Assembly: GCF_026151205.1 (NCBI RefSeq)
Contig: NC_087075.1
Span: 15,866,571 to 15,930,570, forward strand
Direction of reading: 5' to 3'
Source: Bolinopsis microptera
Taxonomy: Eukaryota > Ctenophora > Tentaculata > Lobata > Bolinopsidae
DNA: 64,000 nucleotides
The translations under genes were made by a program, and so were the position numbers. This document shows, one piece after another, positions 1 to 10,365 of the stretch. The notes beneath the pieces were generated by a model. It saw only the letters and a program-made list of their open reading frames with translations. It was not told the DNA's origin and ran no database searches. The stretch's first letter is position 1. Each line of letters starts with the position of its first letter.

Positions 1-151
1 AAAAAATCCCCTGTCCCGTAGCATTAGGTTTAAAAAGTTGTCATCATTAAGATAAATTTTAGCACATTCAGAATTGCCCTGAGGAAATACTGTCTTCTGA
101 GTAACTAACTGTCTGGAGTTCTCAACACCCCTTGAGAACACAGGTCACTTC

Positions 152-466
152 CAGGTAACTTTTGGCTTACTTTCGAGTAACTTTTGGGTTACTTTCGAGT
201 TACTCTTGAGTTACTTTTGAGTTACTTTTGAGTTACTTTCGGGTTACTTTCGAGTTACTTTTGAGTTGCTTTTGAGTTACTTTTGAGTTACTTTCGGGTC
301 ACTTCCGGGTAACTTTTGGCTTACTTTTGAGTTGCTTTCGAGTTACTCTTGAGTTACTTTTGAGTTACTTTTGAGTTACTTTTGAGTTGCTCTTGAGTTA
401 CTTTTGAGTTACTTTTGAGTTACTTTTGAGTTGCTTTTGGGTTACTTTCGAGTTCCAACAGGGTAA
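152..466. repeat. minisatellite, about 11-bp unit
   Basis: Degenerate tandem repeat of a unit close to TTACTTTTGAG, with variants carrying TTCGAG, TTGCT and GGGTAAC. It ends shortly before the 3' end of the oxygenase gene. There is no coding potential. From 467 to 843 I see no other feature than the 3' flank of that gene. Confidence 0.9.
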
Positions 467-843
467 CTTGTCAGTATGTTTGAGAGGTTCAGACTGAGGA
501 TTAGAATTGACAGCAGAGCTGAGAGTTGTATAGTCCTGAGAAGTTTACTAGGTGCATTTTACAATGAAAAAGCAATATCTGTGTCTTTAAAATGCAGGTT
601 ACAAATCTTTTAAAAACATGCAATAACAACTATAGATATAAAGTTTACAGTACAGGAATCAAATAAAAACCAAAGCGGTATGATGAAAAACATTGTCATA
701 AACAATATACATAATTCACCCGTACAAATGTGTATACAATAGGTATAACTAGCAAAAGATTATATTTATCTTAGTTAAAAGTCTTTCTTTGGTTCAGTGC
801 CTCGTCTGTGCTGATTCTGTCCAAGCTTGTTTTTTCTTACTGT

Positions 844-2625
844 TTAGTAGTAGAAGAGTTCAATAGCACCAAGGTAGTCCTTAATCCATTCTCCGAAGAT
901 GGTGTATTTTTGTCCAGCGTCGGTCAGTTTACCGCTTACACTTCGGCTGATATCAGCATCGAATCTGAAAAGAAATTACTTGAAAAGCCAATCAAGACTA
1001 CCCTTTTGGTATAACAGTAAGATTCACCGAGTAAGAAATTAATCAGCAATAAAAAGCAGAGAATCTTAAACAAAGTTTAAACTCACTGGGGTCCCAGGAA
1101 ATAGGTGATAGAGTATCTATCAAAGTCAACTTCAGCAACTCTGTGTCTGACTGAGGGCACCTTGTTGTCGATAAGGTCATCTACCAGCTTTCCGATGTTG
1201 ACGATGAAGGAGTTTTCTCCGGTCACGGGAACGGCTCGGTACTGGTTCTTGTAGAGTACCTAAAACATTTCATCGTTTAAAAATTGAAATATGTTTCGGT
1301 TAGTGGCAGAAAGCTATAAAATATTAATTGAGTTTTCAACAAGATACAAGTATGTTAAAGCGCATATTCCAAATGTTGCGTTAGGAGTTAAATTGTTACC
1401 TCAAGACCATCGTTGTTGAAGGTGGAGAGGACGGTGACGGTAGAGTCAATGTGTTCCAGTTCTCTCAGGAGAGTTCCGTCAAAGTCAGAGTACATGTTGC
1501 TGTTGATCCTGCGAAAAATTTATTATCAGAAAGGATTGATAAATAATTGGTCATTTAAATTCAAGAAATAAAGGTTATTCTAAGGTTATTTAAAGATTCA
1601 TAACGTGAGCGAATATACGTGACTCTAAAGTCTGACTAATGATTATTCGGCTGAAAGTACTGGACGAAGAAGAATGTTTCTTACTTTCTTCGGATGGGGT
1701 ATTTCCTGAGTCCCATAGCGGAGAACTCGTCCTCAGAAAAGAGAGCAGGCAGATTGGGGTACTCCATGGCTCGGGCAATGCTCCTGATGAAAGCTCTTCC
1801 GACGTTCCTCCTGATTTCGAATCCAGCTTGGAAGGTCTCCTTGAATACTTTGTCGAAGGTGCAGTTTCCAGTCTCGGGCCACACGTTGGGTTCCTGGCAA
1901 TCGTATCTGAGTTTCTCGAGGATGTCGTCACTCTCGAAGCTTGCAGCTCGGGTCTCGTGGGGTCCAATGTTGTAGAGGTTCTTGTATTGGAGGGTGTTCT
2001 CAACATCGTCAAGTCCGGGGCAGTATCCTTGATATTGGTTATTTAAGCGCCATATTCAAGAATTGCATCACCGATATTAGTAAAATTATAAATCTTAGAT
2101 AAACCGTATGATAAATGAAAATCAACTATATGATCACCTCGATAAGCATTCTTGTTGGCGGGGTTGTGTCTCCTGATAGCAATCTCGTCCTTGACATCCT
2201 CATCCAGATCGTAGAACTGCTTCATGATGTCCTGTTCCAGAGAAGCGCTGTATTCAGGGACATCCACAACGTAGAAATATCCGTATTTCTTCATGGACTG
2301 GAGGAGGAAGGGGTCAATGTAGGAGTTGTCGTTGAGGAGGTCCAAGTATGGGATTCTGGCTACCCCATCGAACACACCCTCATTTTGTTCCGGCCACAGT
2401 CTGAAAGATATATAATTATCTTTGCAAGCTTCACTGGGGAGTAATTATCTTTGCAATCATGGAATCTTTTACAGTTACAGTTTGTAAGATAATCGCTGAA
2501 GAGTTATAAAGGTTCGTTCTTGTGAACCTATCATTTTGAAGAAGGAGCACTTACTTTTCCAAAAGATCGGGAAGTAAAGCTGTTGCAGGAGCAACCAAAA
2601 GTAAAACAACTGCGAACAGTTTCAT
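844..2625 (-). CDS. FYY-terminal isopenicillin-N-synthase-like Fe(II) oxygenase, secreted-type, six exons
   Basis: Spliced model on the minus strand: exons 2555-2625, 2138-2400, 1685-2027, 1400-1508, 1087-1259 and 844-964. They total 1,080 nt (359 residues plus TAA). All introns are GT-AG and the frame closes exactly. Residues 1-16 (MKLFAVVLLLVAPATA) form a signal peptide. A DIOX_N-type region starts around RIPYLDL (39-45). The catalytic fold holds the 2-His-1-carboxylate triad: H245-x-D247 (in EHIDSTVTVLS) and H301 (in SVRHRV). R310-x-S312 (DRYSITYF) is the usual co-substrate carboxylate site. The protein ends exactly in F357-Y358-Y359. Family knowledge: non-haem iron dioxygenases of the IPNS/2OG superfamily, about 330-360 aa. 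FYY-ending homologues were reported in luminous ctenophores and linked to coelenterazine formation; that role is a hypothesis. The start is chosen because it gives the signal peptide. No intact paralogue is seen nearby. Confidence 0.9.
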
Positions 2626-2814
2626 AGCTAAAAGTAAAGCAACATGAAATCAAGTTAATCTTAGACCTAACTAGGTGACTACGAATATTTGAATTGACTG
2701 AATGGATGCACGATTTGTATGATGTGTTAATAAAATACCTTTTAAAGATAAAATTTATTAGTAATAAAGTTTTGAAATGAACTGATTTCGACGATCTGGT
2801 TCACATGGCCCATA

Positions 2815-3212
2815 ACAGAGTAGTATGGGGTAGTATGGGGTAGTATGGGGTAGTATGGGGTAGTATGGGGTAGTATGGGGGGTAGTATGGGGTAGTTATG
2901 GGGTAGTATGGGGTTGTAGTATGGGGTAGTATGGGGTAGTATGGGTAGTATGGGGTAGTATGGGGTAGTAGGGGTAGTATGGGGTAGTATGGGGTAGTAT
3001 GGGGTAGTAGGGGTAGATGGGGTAGTATGGGGTAGTATGGGGGTAGTATGTGGGTAGTATGGGTAGTATGGGGTAGTATGGGGTAGTATGGGGTAGTATG
3101 GGGTAGTATGGGGTAGTATGGGGTAGTATGGGGTAGTATGGGGTAGTATGGAGTAGTATGGGGTAGTACGGGGTAGTATGGGGTAGTATGGAGTAATATG
3201 GGGTAGTAACCA
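2815..3212. repeat. minisatellite, 10-bp unit (GGGGTAGTAT)
   Basis: About 38 copies of a decamer GGGGTAGTAT, G-rich on the plus strand, with occasional length variants. It lies about 200 bp upstream of the oxygenase start. The open frame on the opposite strand (Thr-Pro-Tyr-Tyr repeats) is a by-product of the repeat. Confidence 0.95.
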
Positions 3213-4179
3213 TGGTAATAGTATGAAGAATGCGTGATTACTCAGTCACTTGATGTATTTCTCGTGTTTGCTGTATTTAGTATTATAAATAAATAAACAA
3301 ATTCTAACATTTATTACATGCGACATTAAAATATACCCAACAAAGATGTACATTTAAGTCATTCAAGAAAGAGTTAGTCTGGAAATATCAGGATTATGCA
3401 CTTCTTTATAGCTTTACTAGTTCAGAATTTATGGACAAATATTGGTATAAAATTACCAAAATTATGCACTTTTATAATCAGTTCAGACATTATAGACAAA
3501 TATTAGGAATATTATCACAAGCTAGGTGGAAATAAAATTTATTTACGGCATTATAAAAAAATAATGGATTAAATCTCTAACAAGGAAACGTAAAGGGCGT
3601 CATTTAGAGATATAGAATGAGTTATGAACAAAGAGGTCAAACTGGACATTAGCTCGAGAGCAAAATAGGGACTTTTCCTCTCGAGAATTGTGAGGGTGAC
3701 TGAACGGAGGAGTCTATTTAAATGTTTTTGTGGCATCATGTGATCATGTGGTTTTTACTCCAATTAGTGGTAAATCAGATATTAGAGATAAGGAAACCAG
3801 AATAGAACACGGTTTCAAGCTGTCACACGCTGCACTAAATTAAATCAAAAGTAGGCATGTTAAGTTGCAGTTATACTTGTTATACCAGACATGTTCGTAG
3901 CAAATAAGGTTTTAAATGCTTGATTCCATTTAGCTTGATATCGAAAACCACTGATATAAAAATGGGCGAGGATTGCTTGCGGAGGGACATGATAATATTT
4001 AACAGTGTTAGAAAGAGTCAGATAACGAATTTAAATGCTTAATAATCCAAGTCACAAACTCAATGCAATAAACTTTGTAATATTTTATGGCACTCGAATT
4101 TGCTAAAGGCAATGACTTACCCCAACCCCCTTGCTTCAGTACTTTTGCTGACTAAAATATAGAATAGTATTATACATTT
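3213..4179. other. AT-rich interval without recognised gene
   Basis: No coding exon or RNA recognised. A diverged direct repeat of about 50-60 bp is visible (near 3394 and 3463, sharing TATGCACTT and GACAAATATT). Confidence 0.5.
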
Positions 4180-4428
4180 TTGAAACAAATTTTTGACGCA
4201 CAAATTAAGTTGACGTCCATAAAATTGACGTCAAAGTTACCTGAAAAACGACAAAAGTGGTGTGAACTCCAATTGTTTAACATTGTTGTATGTGAATTTA
4301 TTGCGGGCTGTGACGTTCAATTTAATAAAAGCAAAATGACGATGGTAGACGAGTGTCTTGATAAAGATAAAGTTGGTAATCTGTCAGAGAACGGTTTCCT
4401 TAAAGCTTTCTGTAAAGAACACGTGTAG
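4180..4428 (+). pseudogene. 82-codon open frame of uncertain origin, possibly a hAT-transposase fragment
   Basis: The frame contains a stretch around CEFIAGCDVQFNKSKMTMVD that is reminiscent of the central region of hAT transposases (usually an aromatic-rich stretch followed by PFN and a met-rich helix). It runs into a single copy of the 19-bp GTAAAGAACACGTGTAGTC repeat and stops next to the LTR element. A recognisable hAT C-terminal piece lies at 24568-24795 in the same orientation, beyond the inserted LTR element. The two could be parts of one broken hAT copy. This is an inference; the similarity is weak. An EF-hand reading of DECLDKDKVGN was considered and not accepted. Confidence 0.25.
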
Positions 4429-4432
4429 TCGT
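4428..4432. repeat. left target-site duplication GTCGT of the LTR element
   Basis: GTCGT precedes the 5' LTR and the same five bases follow the 3' LTR at 23363-23367. A 5-bp duplication is typical of Ty3/gypsy-type integrases. Removing the element rejoins the 19-bp array seamlessly. Confidence 0.85.
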
Positions 4433-5333
4433 TGTAAGAACCCCCGGATCTGACGTTATCCAAGACCGGACCTTACCCTGATAGTACGCCCTGGACCGGC
4501 GTACATCGGTTGTCATGGTAACATCGGTTGCCATGGTTACCGAAACCCGACCTGCAGACGGCCAAACCAGCCAGGAGCTGAAGTGTCGATAATTAGGATC
4601 TCGCCAAGGATTCACCATTCAGTTGGGTGTTAAGATAACGACCCATACCACTATGGTAATTGGTCTGATAACGGACCAAGCGCGGCCCGCCCCGGTAACA
4701 ACCAAAGAAGTGCCGCCGAGACTGTCGCCCTCAAGATACTGCTAGCGACCTGTGAACCACGTGTCACGTCGCATCACTTCTCTTGGGCCGATCCAGAGTA
4801 CGTTACGTTTTTCCGCTCGTGACTTAAGATGGAAGTATCCGGAAGGACTTCACCACCTTGATGAACTCTGCCGACCTCTCTGGACCACACTATCGAGCGG
4901 CTGACGATGATACACAACTGTCGCAGTACTTCCCGGAGTATGATTGATTGATTGATTGATTGATTGAGGAGCACTACCCGAAGGCATTACTCGGCACTAA
5001 CGCCTTAAAATCTTTAATTACAATCAAATATAAATATATGCACACAATGTATAAAGTATTAATAATGTATAAAATATGATTATGCTATTAGCAAATTTAA
5101 ATAGTACTATTAAGAATTTTAAATAACTCTTATCTCTTGACATAAATTTAGAACAGCGACACAGGGTCTGAAGAATGCGCGGTGATATTTTTATCTTTTA
5201 AAAGTTGTAAATGACAGTGAAATTGCGCGGTGTCGATAGCATTGTAAAAAATGCTCGAAGATAGTCATATTTTGTTATGAGGTTAAAGTTTTGTTGCTCG
5301 TTATTATGATCAACGTATGTTGTACCAAATTAT

Positions 5334-8300
5334 TTAAATTTCTAAAAGTACGAAATTTGAGTTGTCCCAGTCCTTGTCATCCGGTTTATGTGCTTGTGCA
5401 GTAAGCACATGCTTGTTGACTGTAGACTTGAATGAATTTAGGAATTTGTCTTGTAGGCAAGTGGTGACATATTTTATGTCCTTGTTAATAATGTTGACTG
5501 TTTGGTTATATAACTTAGGCCCAATGTAAGAAATGCTCTTGTCTGAATTACATAAACGGTTAAATGGTACTGCAAAGAACTCAGGTTCTCTTCTAGGTGC
5601 GTTTAAGTTTGAAACAGTGAACATTCTTATAATATTTGGTGGTGCAGTGTTAGAATAAACTTTGTGCATTAAGCATAATATACATTTAGCTATCACGTTC
5701 GGTAAAGCTAATACTTCTAGTTTATTGAAAATTTCCTTTGTGTGTGAAGGTGTGCTATTCAGATCTTTGTCATAAAAATAGCGGTGGTATTGGTTATCTG
5801 CAGCGCGAATGCCCTTTTTCTGGGCCGAGAAGACTCTTTTAACGGAGTTTAGCGATCTTGTTCCCCAAACTGTGCAGCAGTAGTACAAGTGAGACTGAAC
5901 AAAGCTGTTGTATATCAACTTGAGTGCTTTGTTAGGTACTGAGCCTTTGAGTTTGTAGAGAATACCCGCATTTCTAGATACTTTAGTGGCTAAATGTCTA
6001 ATGTGGTGGGCCCAATTTAGCTTAGTATCAATGATCACGCCAAGAAACTTTTCGTGATAACTTTGCTTTAGTCGCTCACCTCCCATGTAGATTTCTATAT
6101 CCTTGGTTTTCTTATTTGTAAAGATCATATATTTAGTTTTGCTAGCATTTAATTTAAGCCCGTTATTAGTAGCCCAATCAATTATCAAAGTCAGAATCTC
6201 ATTCACCAATGCATTAAGTTGTTCAAATGTATCTGTACTTATTATTAGGTTTGCGTCGTCAGCGAAATAAATATGTTTAGCTAAATTACTAATCTGAGGA
6301 AGGTCGTTGATGTAGATTATGAACAGAATTGGTCCGAGAATGGAGCCCTGTGGTACTCCGTAGTTAAGTTTGAGGTGAGAGGACTTGCAGTTGTTGACGC
6401 TCACGTATTGCTCTCTATCGGTTAGATATGAGTGAAACCAAGATAAAGCCAACCCCCGAACTCCATAGTGCTCAAGTTTTCTCAGAAGAATACTGCTGTC
6501 AACCATGTCAAAGGCCTTGCTGTAGTCCAATAGAAGCAGTGCTGTGACCTGCTTTTTTTCTAGTGCCCTGTGAATATGGTTTTGGGCTTCTAGTAAAGCA
6601 TGTTCGCAGCTGTGCCCAGCCCGAAATCCGTATTGAGAGTCAAATAGGATTTTCTCTGTCTTTAAGTGATCTAATAGTCGCGCTTGCATAATTTTTTCAA
6701 AGATTTTTGAGAAACATGAGAGTAGTGAGATAGGTCGATAGTTTGAAACTTCAGCACGTGACCCACCTTTGTGAAGTGGAACTACTTTCGCGATTTTCAA
6801 TTTATGAGGAAACTTCCCCTGATGTAGAGACGCAGAGACTAGGCAGCTAAGCACTGGTGCAAGTATATTGCTCACTTTTTTCAGGGGAAGTATACTCATA
6901 TCAGAAGTCGACTTAATCTTCAAACCCTTAACTATTTCAATTATTTCTGATGCGGACGAATCTTCTAGATTCATGCTCCGCTGGCATTTGCTATCTTGAG
7001 TTTCTGTTACGATAGTCCTGCCCTCAGAGCATACGAGACCATTTTCTCTCTTAAGAGTCTCAGCTATATTGCAGAAATAGTCATTGAAGCTATTCGCAAT
7101 TTGCTGAGAATCTGTTATCTCGCTCCCATTATAGTTAATTTTGTTTATCTTAATTTTGCCTTTTTTCTTTCTGTTTAACAAGTTATTAACCATTTGCCAT
7201 TGTTTTCTGCTGTCGCTAGAATATTTTGTAAAGTACGCGTTGTAATATTTGTTTTTGGCCTTATCCACGTGTTTATTCACAAATTTCTTCATTTTCTTGT
7301 ACCTAATATCATTTTCAGTGGTCGGGTTTGTGACAAAATCTTCATAAAATTTATTTTTGCGATCACATGCGCACCGTAACCATTCTTGGATCCACGGCTT
7401 TGTGTTTTTACGGCGGCCTGGTTTACTCTTTTTTGCCTTAATTGGGAAATTTCGGTCGTATAGTTCACTATATTTTTTATCGAAAGCCTCAAATTTTTCA
7501 TCTACAGAATCATAGTTATTAACCAAGTTCCAGTCTACCGCAGAAATGTCGTTCTCGAACTTTTGGATACTGTCATCGTTTATTACTCGAGAAGACATTT
7601 CTGTTGTATCTTCTTGAAGTTTACAACTGAGCCTATTCTGATCAACCATGATTGTGACAAAAGTTGCCAAGTGGTCAGAGATTGACTCAGAAATTACTCC
7701 CGATTTTGTAACAGCGTGGCAATTATTGACGAAAATATGGTCAATGATTGTCGCACTGTGATCTGTGACTCTAGTTGGTCTAGATATCACAGGAGCGAAC
7801 CCATGCTCTGCTAGAGTGTCCACATACTTAGTGACAGAGTCTATTCTCCCGTAATCTAGTAGGTCTATGTTAGTATCACCGGCCAGTATGATATTTTTGT
7901 TTCGATGTCTTGCTAAGTTACGGAGGAAAATTTTTAATTGTTCAAGGAAACCATTCAAATCCCCACTTGGAGAGCGATATATATTACAGATTAACGCGTT
8001 TTTGTGCCCTTTCAAGGTAAGTTCTGCAACCAAGAATTCTCCTATCTTAGGGTTATCGTGGCAACATAGAGCGCTCTTAACGTTTATGTCAGATAATTCA
8101 CATAGTTTTTTGTTAACATATATAACTAATCCTCCACCACGATTTGACGCTCTGGCGGGAGTCTGAACATACGGTGGATAGAAACCGTCTAGTTCGAGCT
8201 CCTCTCCCTGAAAAGGCAAACATTCCGTGTTACAATTTGTTTCATTGAAGCAGAGAACGTCGTATTTTGTGTATTGATCTATATTCTCCCGAAATTCTTC

Positions 8301-8945
8301 AATGTTCCCATTAAGTGACCTAACGTTTAGCGAGAAAAGTTTTAATTCATACTCCTTCGTATTTTTTATTGCTTTCGCGGTATAGTATTTGCAGTTATTT
8401 AGAAGACTAGACGTTGTTTCCCATGGATTCAAATCAGCATCAGTATCATCACGATCACCTATTTGATTTGATAGGTGGTCGCGATTAAAGGGGTTAAACC
8501 TAATAGTGTTACTGAAATTTATCATGTGAAGCTGTCTAATGGAGACATCATATGCTGGGAAAATTTTTCTCAAGCATTCTTTGCAGCCTGTTGAGCCAGC
8601 AGAACATCTTGTGTGGGATAGGTTGTCACAGTAGCAACATTTGGTCATTTGTCTTACATTCCCAATTTTTGTGCAAGTGTGACATTTTTCTCGTTTATTG
8701 GAGACTGGGATTTGTATAGGCCGTGATGGTAATAGAGGCATGACGGCGCCCACTGGAAGAATTTCTGAAATGCAGCTGTAGCAAGACCATTCTCCAGTAA
8801 GTTCAGTTATGTCGCTAGGTGTTAGGTGAGCACATTTTGGGTGATATGTCATATAACAGATACTACAAGTGATGCTTATCTTGTGTGAGACTAGGCGCTT
8901 TGTACAGGCCTTACAGCTATTTTTACTACTTCGGATAACTACCAT
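5334..8945 (-). CDS. LINE ORF2: PHD finger, APE endonuclease and reverse transcriptase
   Basis: 1,203 codons, uninterrupted. The N-terminus has a PHD-type Cys/His cluster (residues about 11-60, starting CKACTKR) and a second Cys-rich ribbon (about 87-130, CHTCTKIG...CCYC). An APE-like endonuclease follows from about residue 205 (LFSLNVRSLNG, then FNETNC, GDTNIDLL and SDH near 425). The reverse transcriptase carries GVPQGSILGP (about 866) and the catalytic YFADD (about 893). A C-terminal region without RNase H follows. This architecture fits the CR1/Jockey group; the exact clade needs a phylogeny. The intact frame suggests a recent, possibly active copy of ORF2, although the element is truncated upstream. 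Confidence 0.9.
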   Translation of the reverse strand: MVVIRSSKNSCKACTKRLVSHKISITCSICYMTYHPKCAHLTPSDITELTGEWSCYSCISEILPVGAVMPLLPSRPIQIPVSNKREKCHTCTKIGNVRQMTKCCYCDNLSHTRCSAGSTGCKECLRKIFPAYDVSIRQLHMINFSNTIRFNPFNRDHLSNQIGDRDDTDADLNPWETTSSLLNNCKYYTAKAIKNTKEYELKLFSLNVRSLNGNIEEFRENIDQYTKYDVLCFNETNCNTECLPFQGEELELDGFYPPYVQTPARASNRGGGLVIYVNKKLCELSDINVKSALCCHDNPKIGEFLVAELTLKGHKNALICNIYRSPSGDLNGFLEQLKIFLRNLARHRNKNIILAGDTNIDLLDYGRIDSVTKYVDTLAEHGFAPVISRPTRVTDHSATIIDHIFVNNCHAVTKSGVISESISDHLATFVTIMVDQNRLSCKLQEDTTEMSSRVINDDSIQKFENDISAVDWNLVNNYDSVDEKFEAFDKKYSELYDRNFPIKAKKSKPGRRKNTKPWIQEWLRCACDRKNKFYEDFVTNPTTENDIRYKKMKKFVNKHVDKAKNKYYNAYFTKYSSDSRKQWQMVNNLLNRKKKGKIKINKINYNGSEITDSQQIANSFNDYFCNIAETLKRENGLVCSEGRTIVTETQDSKCQRSMNLEDSSASEIIEIVKGLKIKSTSDMSILPLKKVSNILAPVLSCLVSASLHQGKFPHKLKIAKVVPLHKGGSRAEVSNYRPISLLSCFSKIFEKIMQARLLDHLKTEKILFDSQYGFRAGHSCEHALLEAQNHIHRALEKKQVTALLLLDYSKAFDMVDSSILLRKLEHYGVRGLALSWFHSYLTDREQYVSVNNCKSSHLKLNYGVPQGSILGPILFIIYINDLPQISNLAKHIYFADDANLIISTDTFEQLNALVNEILTLIIDWATNNGLKLNASKTKYMIFTNKKTKDIEIYMGGERLKQSYHEKFLGVIIDTKLNWAHHIRHLATKVSRNAGILYKLKGSVPNKALKLIYNSFVQSHLYYCCTVWGTRSLNSVKRVFSAQKKGIRAADNQYHRYFYDKDLNSTPSHTKEIFNKLEVLALPNVIAKCILCLMHKVYSNTAPPNIIRMFTVSNLNAPRREPEFFAVPFNRLCNSDKSISYIGPKLYNQTVNIINKDIKYVTTCLQDKFLNSFKSTVNKHVLTAQAHKPDDKDWDNSNFVLLEI

Positions 8946-9427
8946 TTTTTGGCTGTAAATGATACTCTTGTTTAAATGTAGATATAGGTTTGCTACTGTA
9001 TATTAATATATAATAAAGTACACGGAAAAACAGTTACTGAAAGTATCTACTCCAGATGAGTGAGCCAAGAAAATGGGGCCAGGGAAGAGTGAGAAAACGT
9101 GCGAGGTTTTGTGAACACTCTGTCCGGGTCCCTAACTTCAGCTCCTGACTAGAGAAATCAATTCAGTTAAGTGTTATTCTGTGGGAATAAGTTTAAAAAG
9201 TTAATTGAAGTATGTGAAATGTGAATGTGACTTGTATTCTGTATTTGTAACTTGTAAGTGTATGTACTTAGTGGTCTGATTACGTGATTCAAATTAGTAA
9301 AGATAAGATTTCGATTAGCCGTAAGCTGGTGCAGACAAGACATGGTTCGTATACTGTACGATTCTTAGTAGATTAATAAGTATGTCCAAATTTTCGATGT
9401 AGTATGTTTGTATATTGTATTGCTGTT

Positions 9428-9759
9428 CTAAGGTCTGCCCAATGAAGAAACATACTCCCGTCTTAGCGGCCAGTGTTTTCGAATTAAGTAGCTGCGCCCC
9501 ATAAATTCTTTGACACAGGTAGCAAGAGAGCGAGCTATCTCTCTCTTGGACAGTACTGTTAGGTGGATTCCGTTTCCATCAGGATCTACAATGACCTCTC
9601 TTCTCTGGTATAAAACAGTACAAATATGGTGCGAGTCAAAGAACCATAGCTTGGACACTCTATTGCTTAGTTCAAAAATAAAACTGTTAAAAAGCTTAAC
9701 CTCTTCATTAAGCCACGAGAAACGTGTGAGAACTAAAGAATTAAATATAAAAGTCGTGT
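9428..9759 (-). pseudogene. LINE ORF1, C-terminal part with SGNH-hydrolase-like end
   Basis: A frame of about 110 codons at the 5' end of the LINE, with no own start inside the element (the first ATG lies in the LTR). Near the end, DPDGNGIHLTVLSKREIA resembles the D-G-x-H-L block that holds the catalytic Asp and His of SGNH/GDSL hydrolases. Esterase-type ORF1 proteins are known from CR1-clade LINEs. The N-terminal half is missing because of 5' truncation. The intervening 8946-9427 holds no further frame. Confidence 0.6.
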
Positions 9760-9980
9760 TAGCCACCACGTCGAACCTTGTCGGATTCTACGCCTCTAAG
9801 CTTCACCAGAGATCTAACGACCACCGGAGTGAGTACTCCTAGAAGGCTTTAGGATTAGAACTTACGTTAAATTATTATGACGATATTACGATTATATATA
9901 TCCATTGCTTGGTATAATTACCTTGATGTCAGAAGCTATATTCTGGCCCCTTAAATAGGCGTACCTTACTGGTGTTATTA

Positions 9981-9987
9981 TATAAAT
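9981..9987 (+). promoter_or_regulatory. LTR TATA box
   Basis: TATAAAT in the right-hand third of the LTR; its twin is at 22999-23005 in the 3' LTR. Its position upstream of the splice donor and the AATAAA fits a U3 promoter driving a transcript that starts near 10010. Confidence 0.55.
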
Positions 9988-10175
9988 CAGTGACAACAAG
10001 GGTCACCAGCCAGGAGCAATCCTGTGCTGCAAATTGTCATTGAAATTACGTTAAAATAACAACACTACTAATACGGAATGATGCCGTGTCTCTCGGAGGC
10101 TTTCGAGTGCCACTAAATTAGTGGAACGTTACGAACCCGAGACCCTGGTGGAACCTGAAGGAGGACATGATGCAG

Positions 10176-10181
10176 GTAAGT
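10176..10181 (+). promoter_or_regulatory. LTR splice donor CAG|GTAAGT
   Basis: A perfect consensus donor in the LTR, preceded by two in-frame ATG codons and CAG (10167-10175). It could join the leader to the acceptor at 14437 that lies three bases before the gag ATG. Confidence 0.5.
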
Positions 10182-10347
10182 ATTGACCCGCTTGCCCGGG
10201 CTATCCAGGTTTGATCATGTTTGGGAGCTATAGGAAAGCTTCTATGGAGCCTTAAATAAACTCTCCGCCCTAGGTTGTTTGACGTATTATTCCAGGCCAC
10301 CTTTTGTAGTTCACAGCCAGTTTAACGACGGCTGGGCTCTTACAAAT

Positions 10348-10365
10348 TGGACCCAGATATACGGG
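10348..10365 (+). other. primer-binding site (tRNA)
   Basis: TGGACCCAGATATACGGG begins three bases after the 5' LTR, starting with TGG as expected for annealing to a tRNA ending in CCA. The specific tRNA was not identified. Confidence 0.55.

Larger units (their letters stand above)
4941..9759 (-). mobile_element. CR1-like non-LTR retrotransposon (LINE), 5' truncated, inserted in the 5' LTR
   Basis: Minus-strand insertion of about 4.8 kb. At its 3' end (left) is a short microsatellite tail, (TGAT)n on the plus strand from 4941, typical of CR1/L2-type LINEs that lack poly(A). It holds the C-terminal part of an ORF1 with an SGNH-hydrolase-like end and a complete-looking ORF2. The right end cuts into ORF1, so this copy is 5' truncated. 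The target duplication is at most TA (4939-4940 and 9760-9761). Confidence 0.88.
4433..10344 (+). repeat. 5' LTR (1,091 bp once the inserted LINE is excluded)
   Basis: The two parts, 4433-4940 (508 bp) and 9762-10344 (583 bp), match 22272-22779 and 22780-23362 of the 3' LTR without length change. The insertion point lies between GGAGTA and GCCACC. The LTR carries a TATA box (9981), a strong splice donor (10176) and an AATAAA (10255-10260). Confidence 0.9.

Noticed and set aside
1590-2046. Overlapping frames on both strands over the oxygenase exons
   Set aside because: Shadow frames; the spliced model with the catalytic residues explains this sequence.
844-2625. Beta-lactam biosynthesis role for the IPNS-like gene
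   Set aside because: There is no neighbouring ACV synthetase, the protein has a signal peptide and an FYY end, and animals are not known to make penicillins.
4180-4428. EF-hand or photoprotein fragment near the FYY gene
   Set aside because: DECLDKDKVGN resembles a calcium loop only loosely, with wrong ligand spacing; a hAT-type origin is slightly better, and neither is firm.
9510-9842. 110-codon plus-strand frame at the LINE/LTR junction
   Set aside because: It crosses the insertion boundary and is antisense to the better ORF1 frame.
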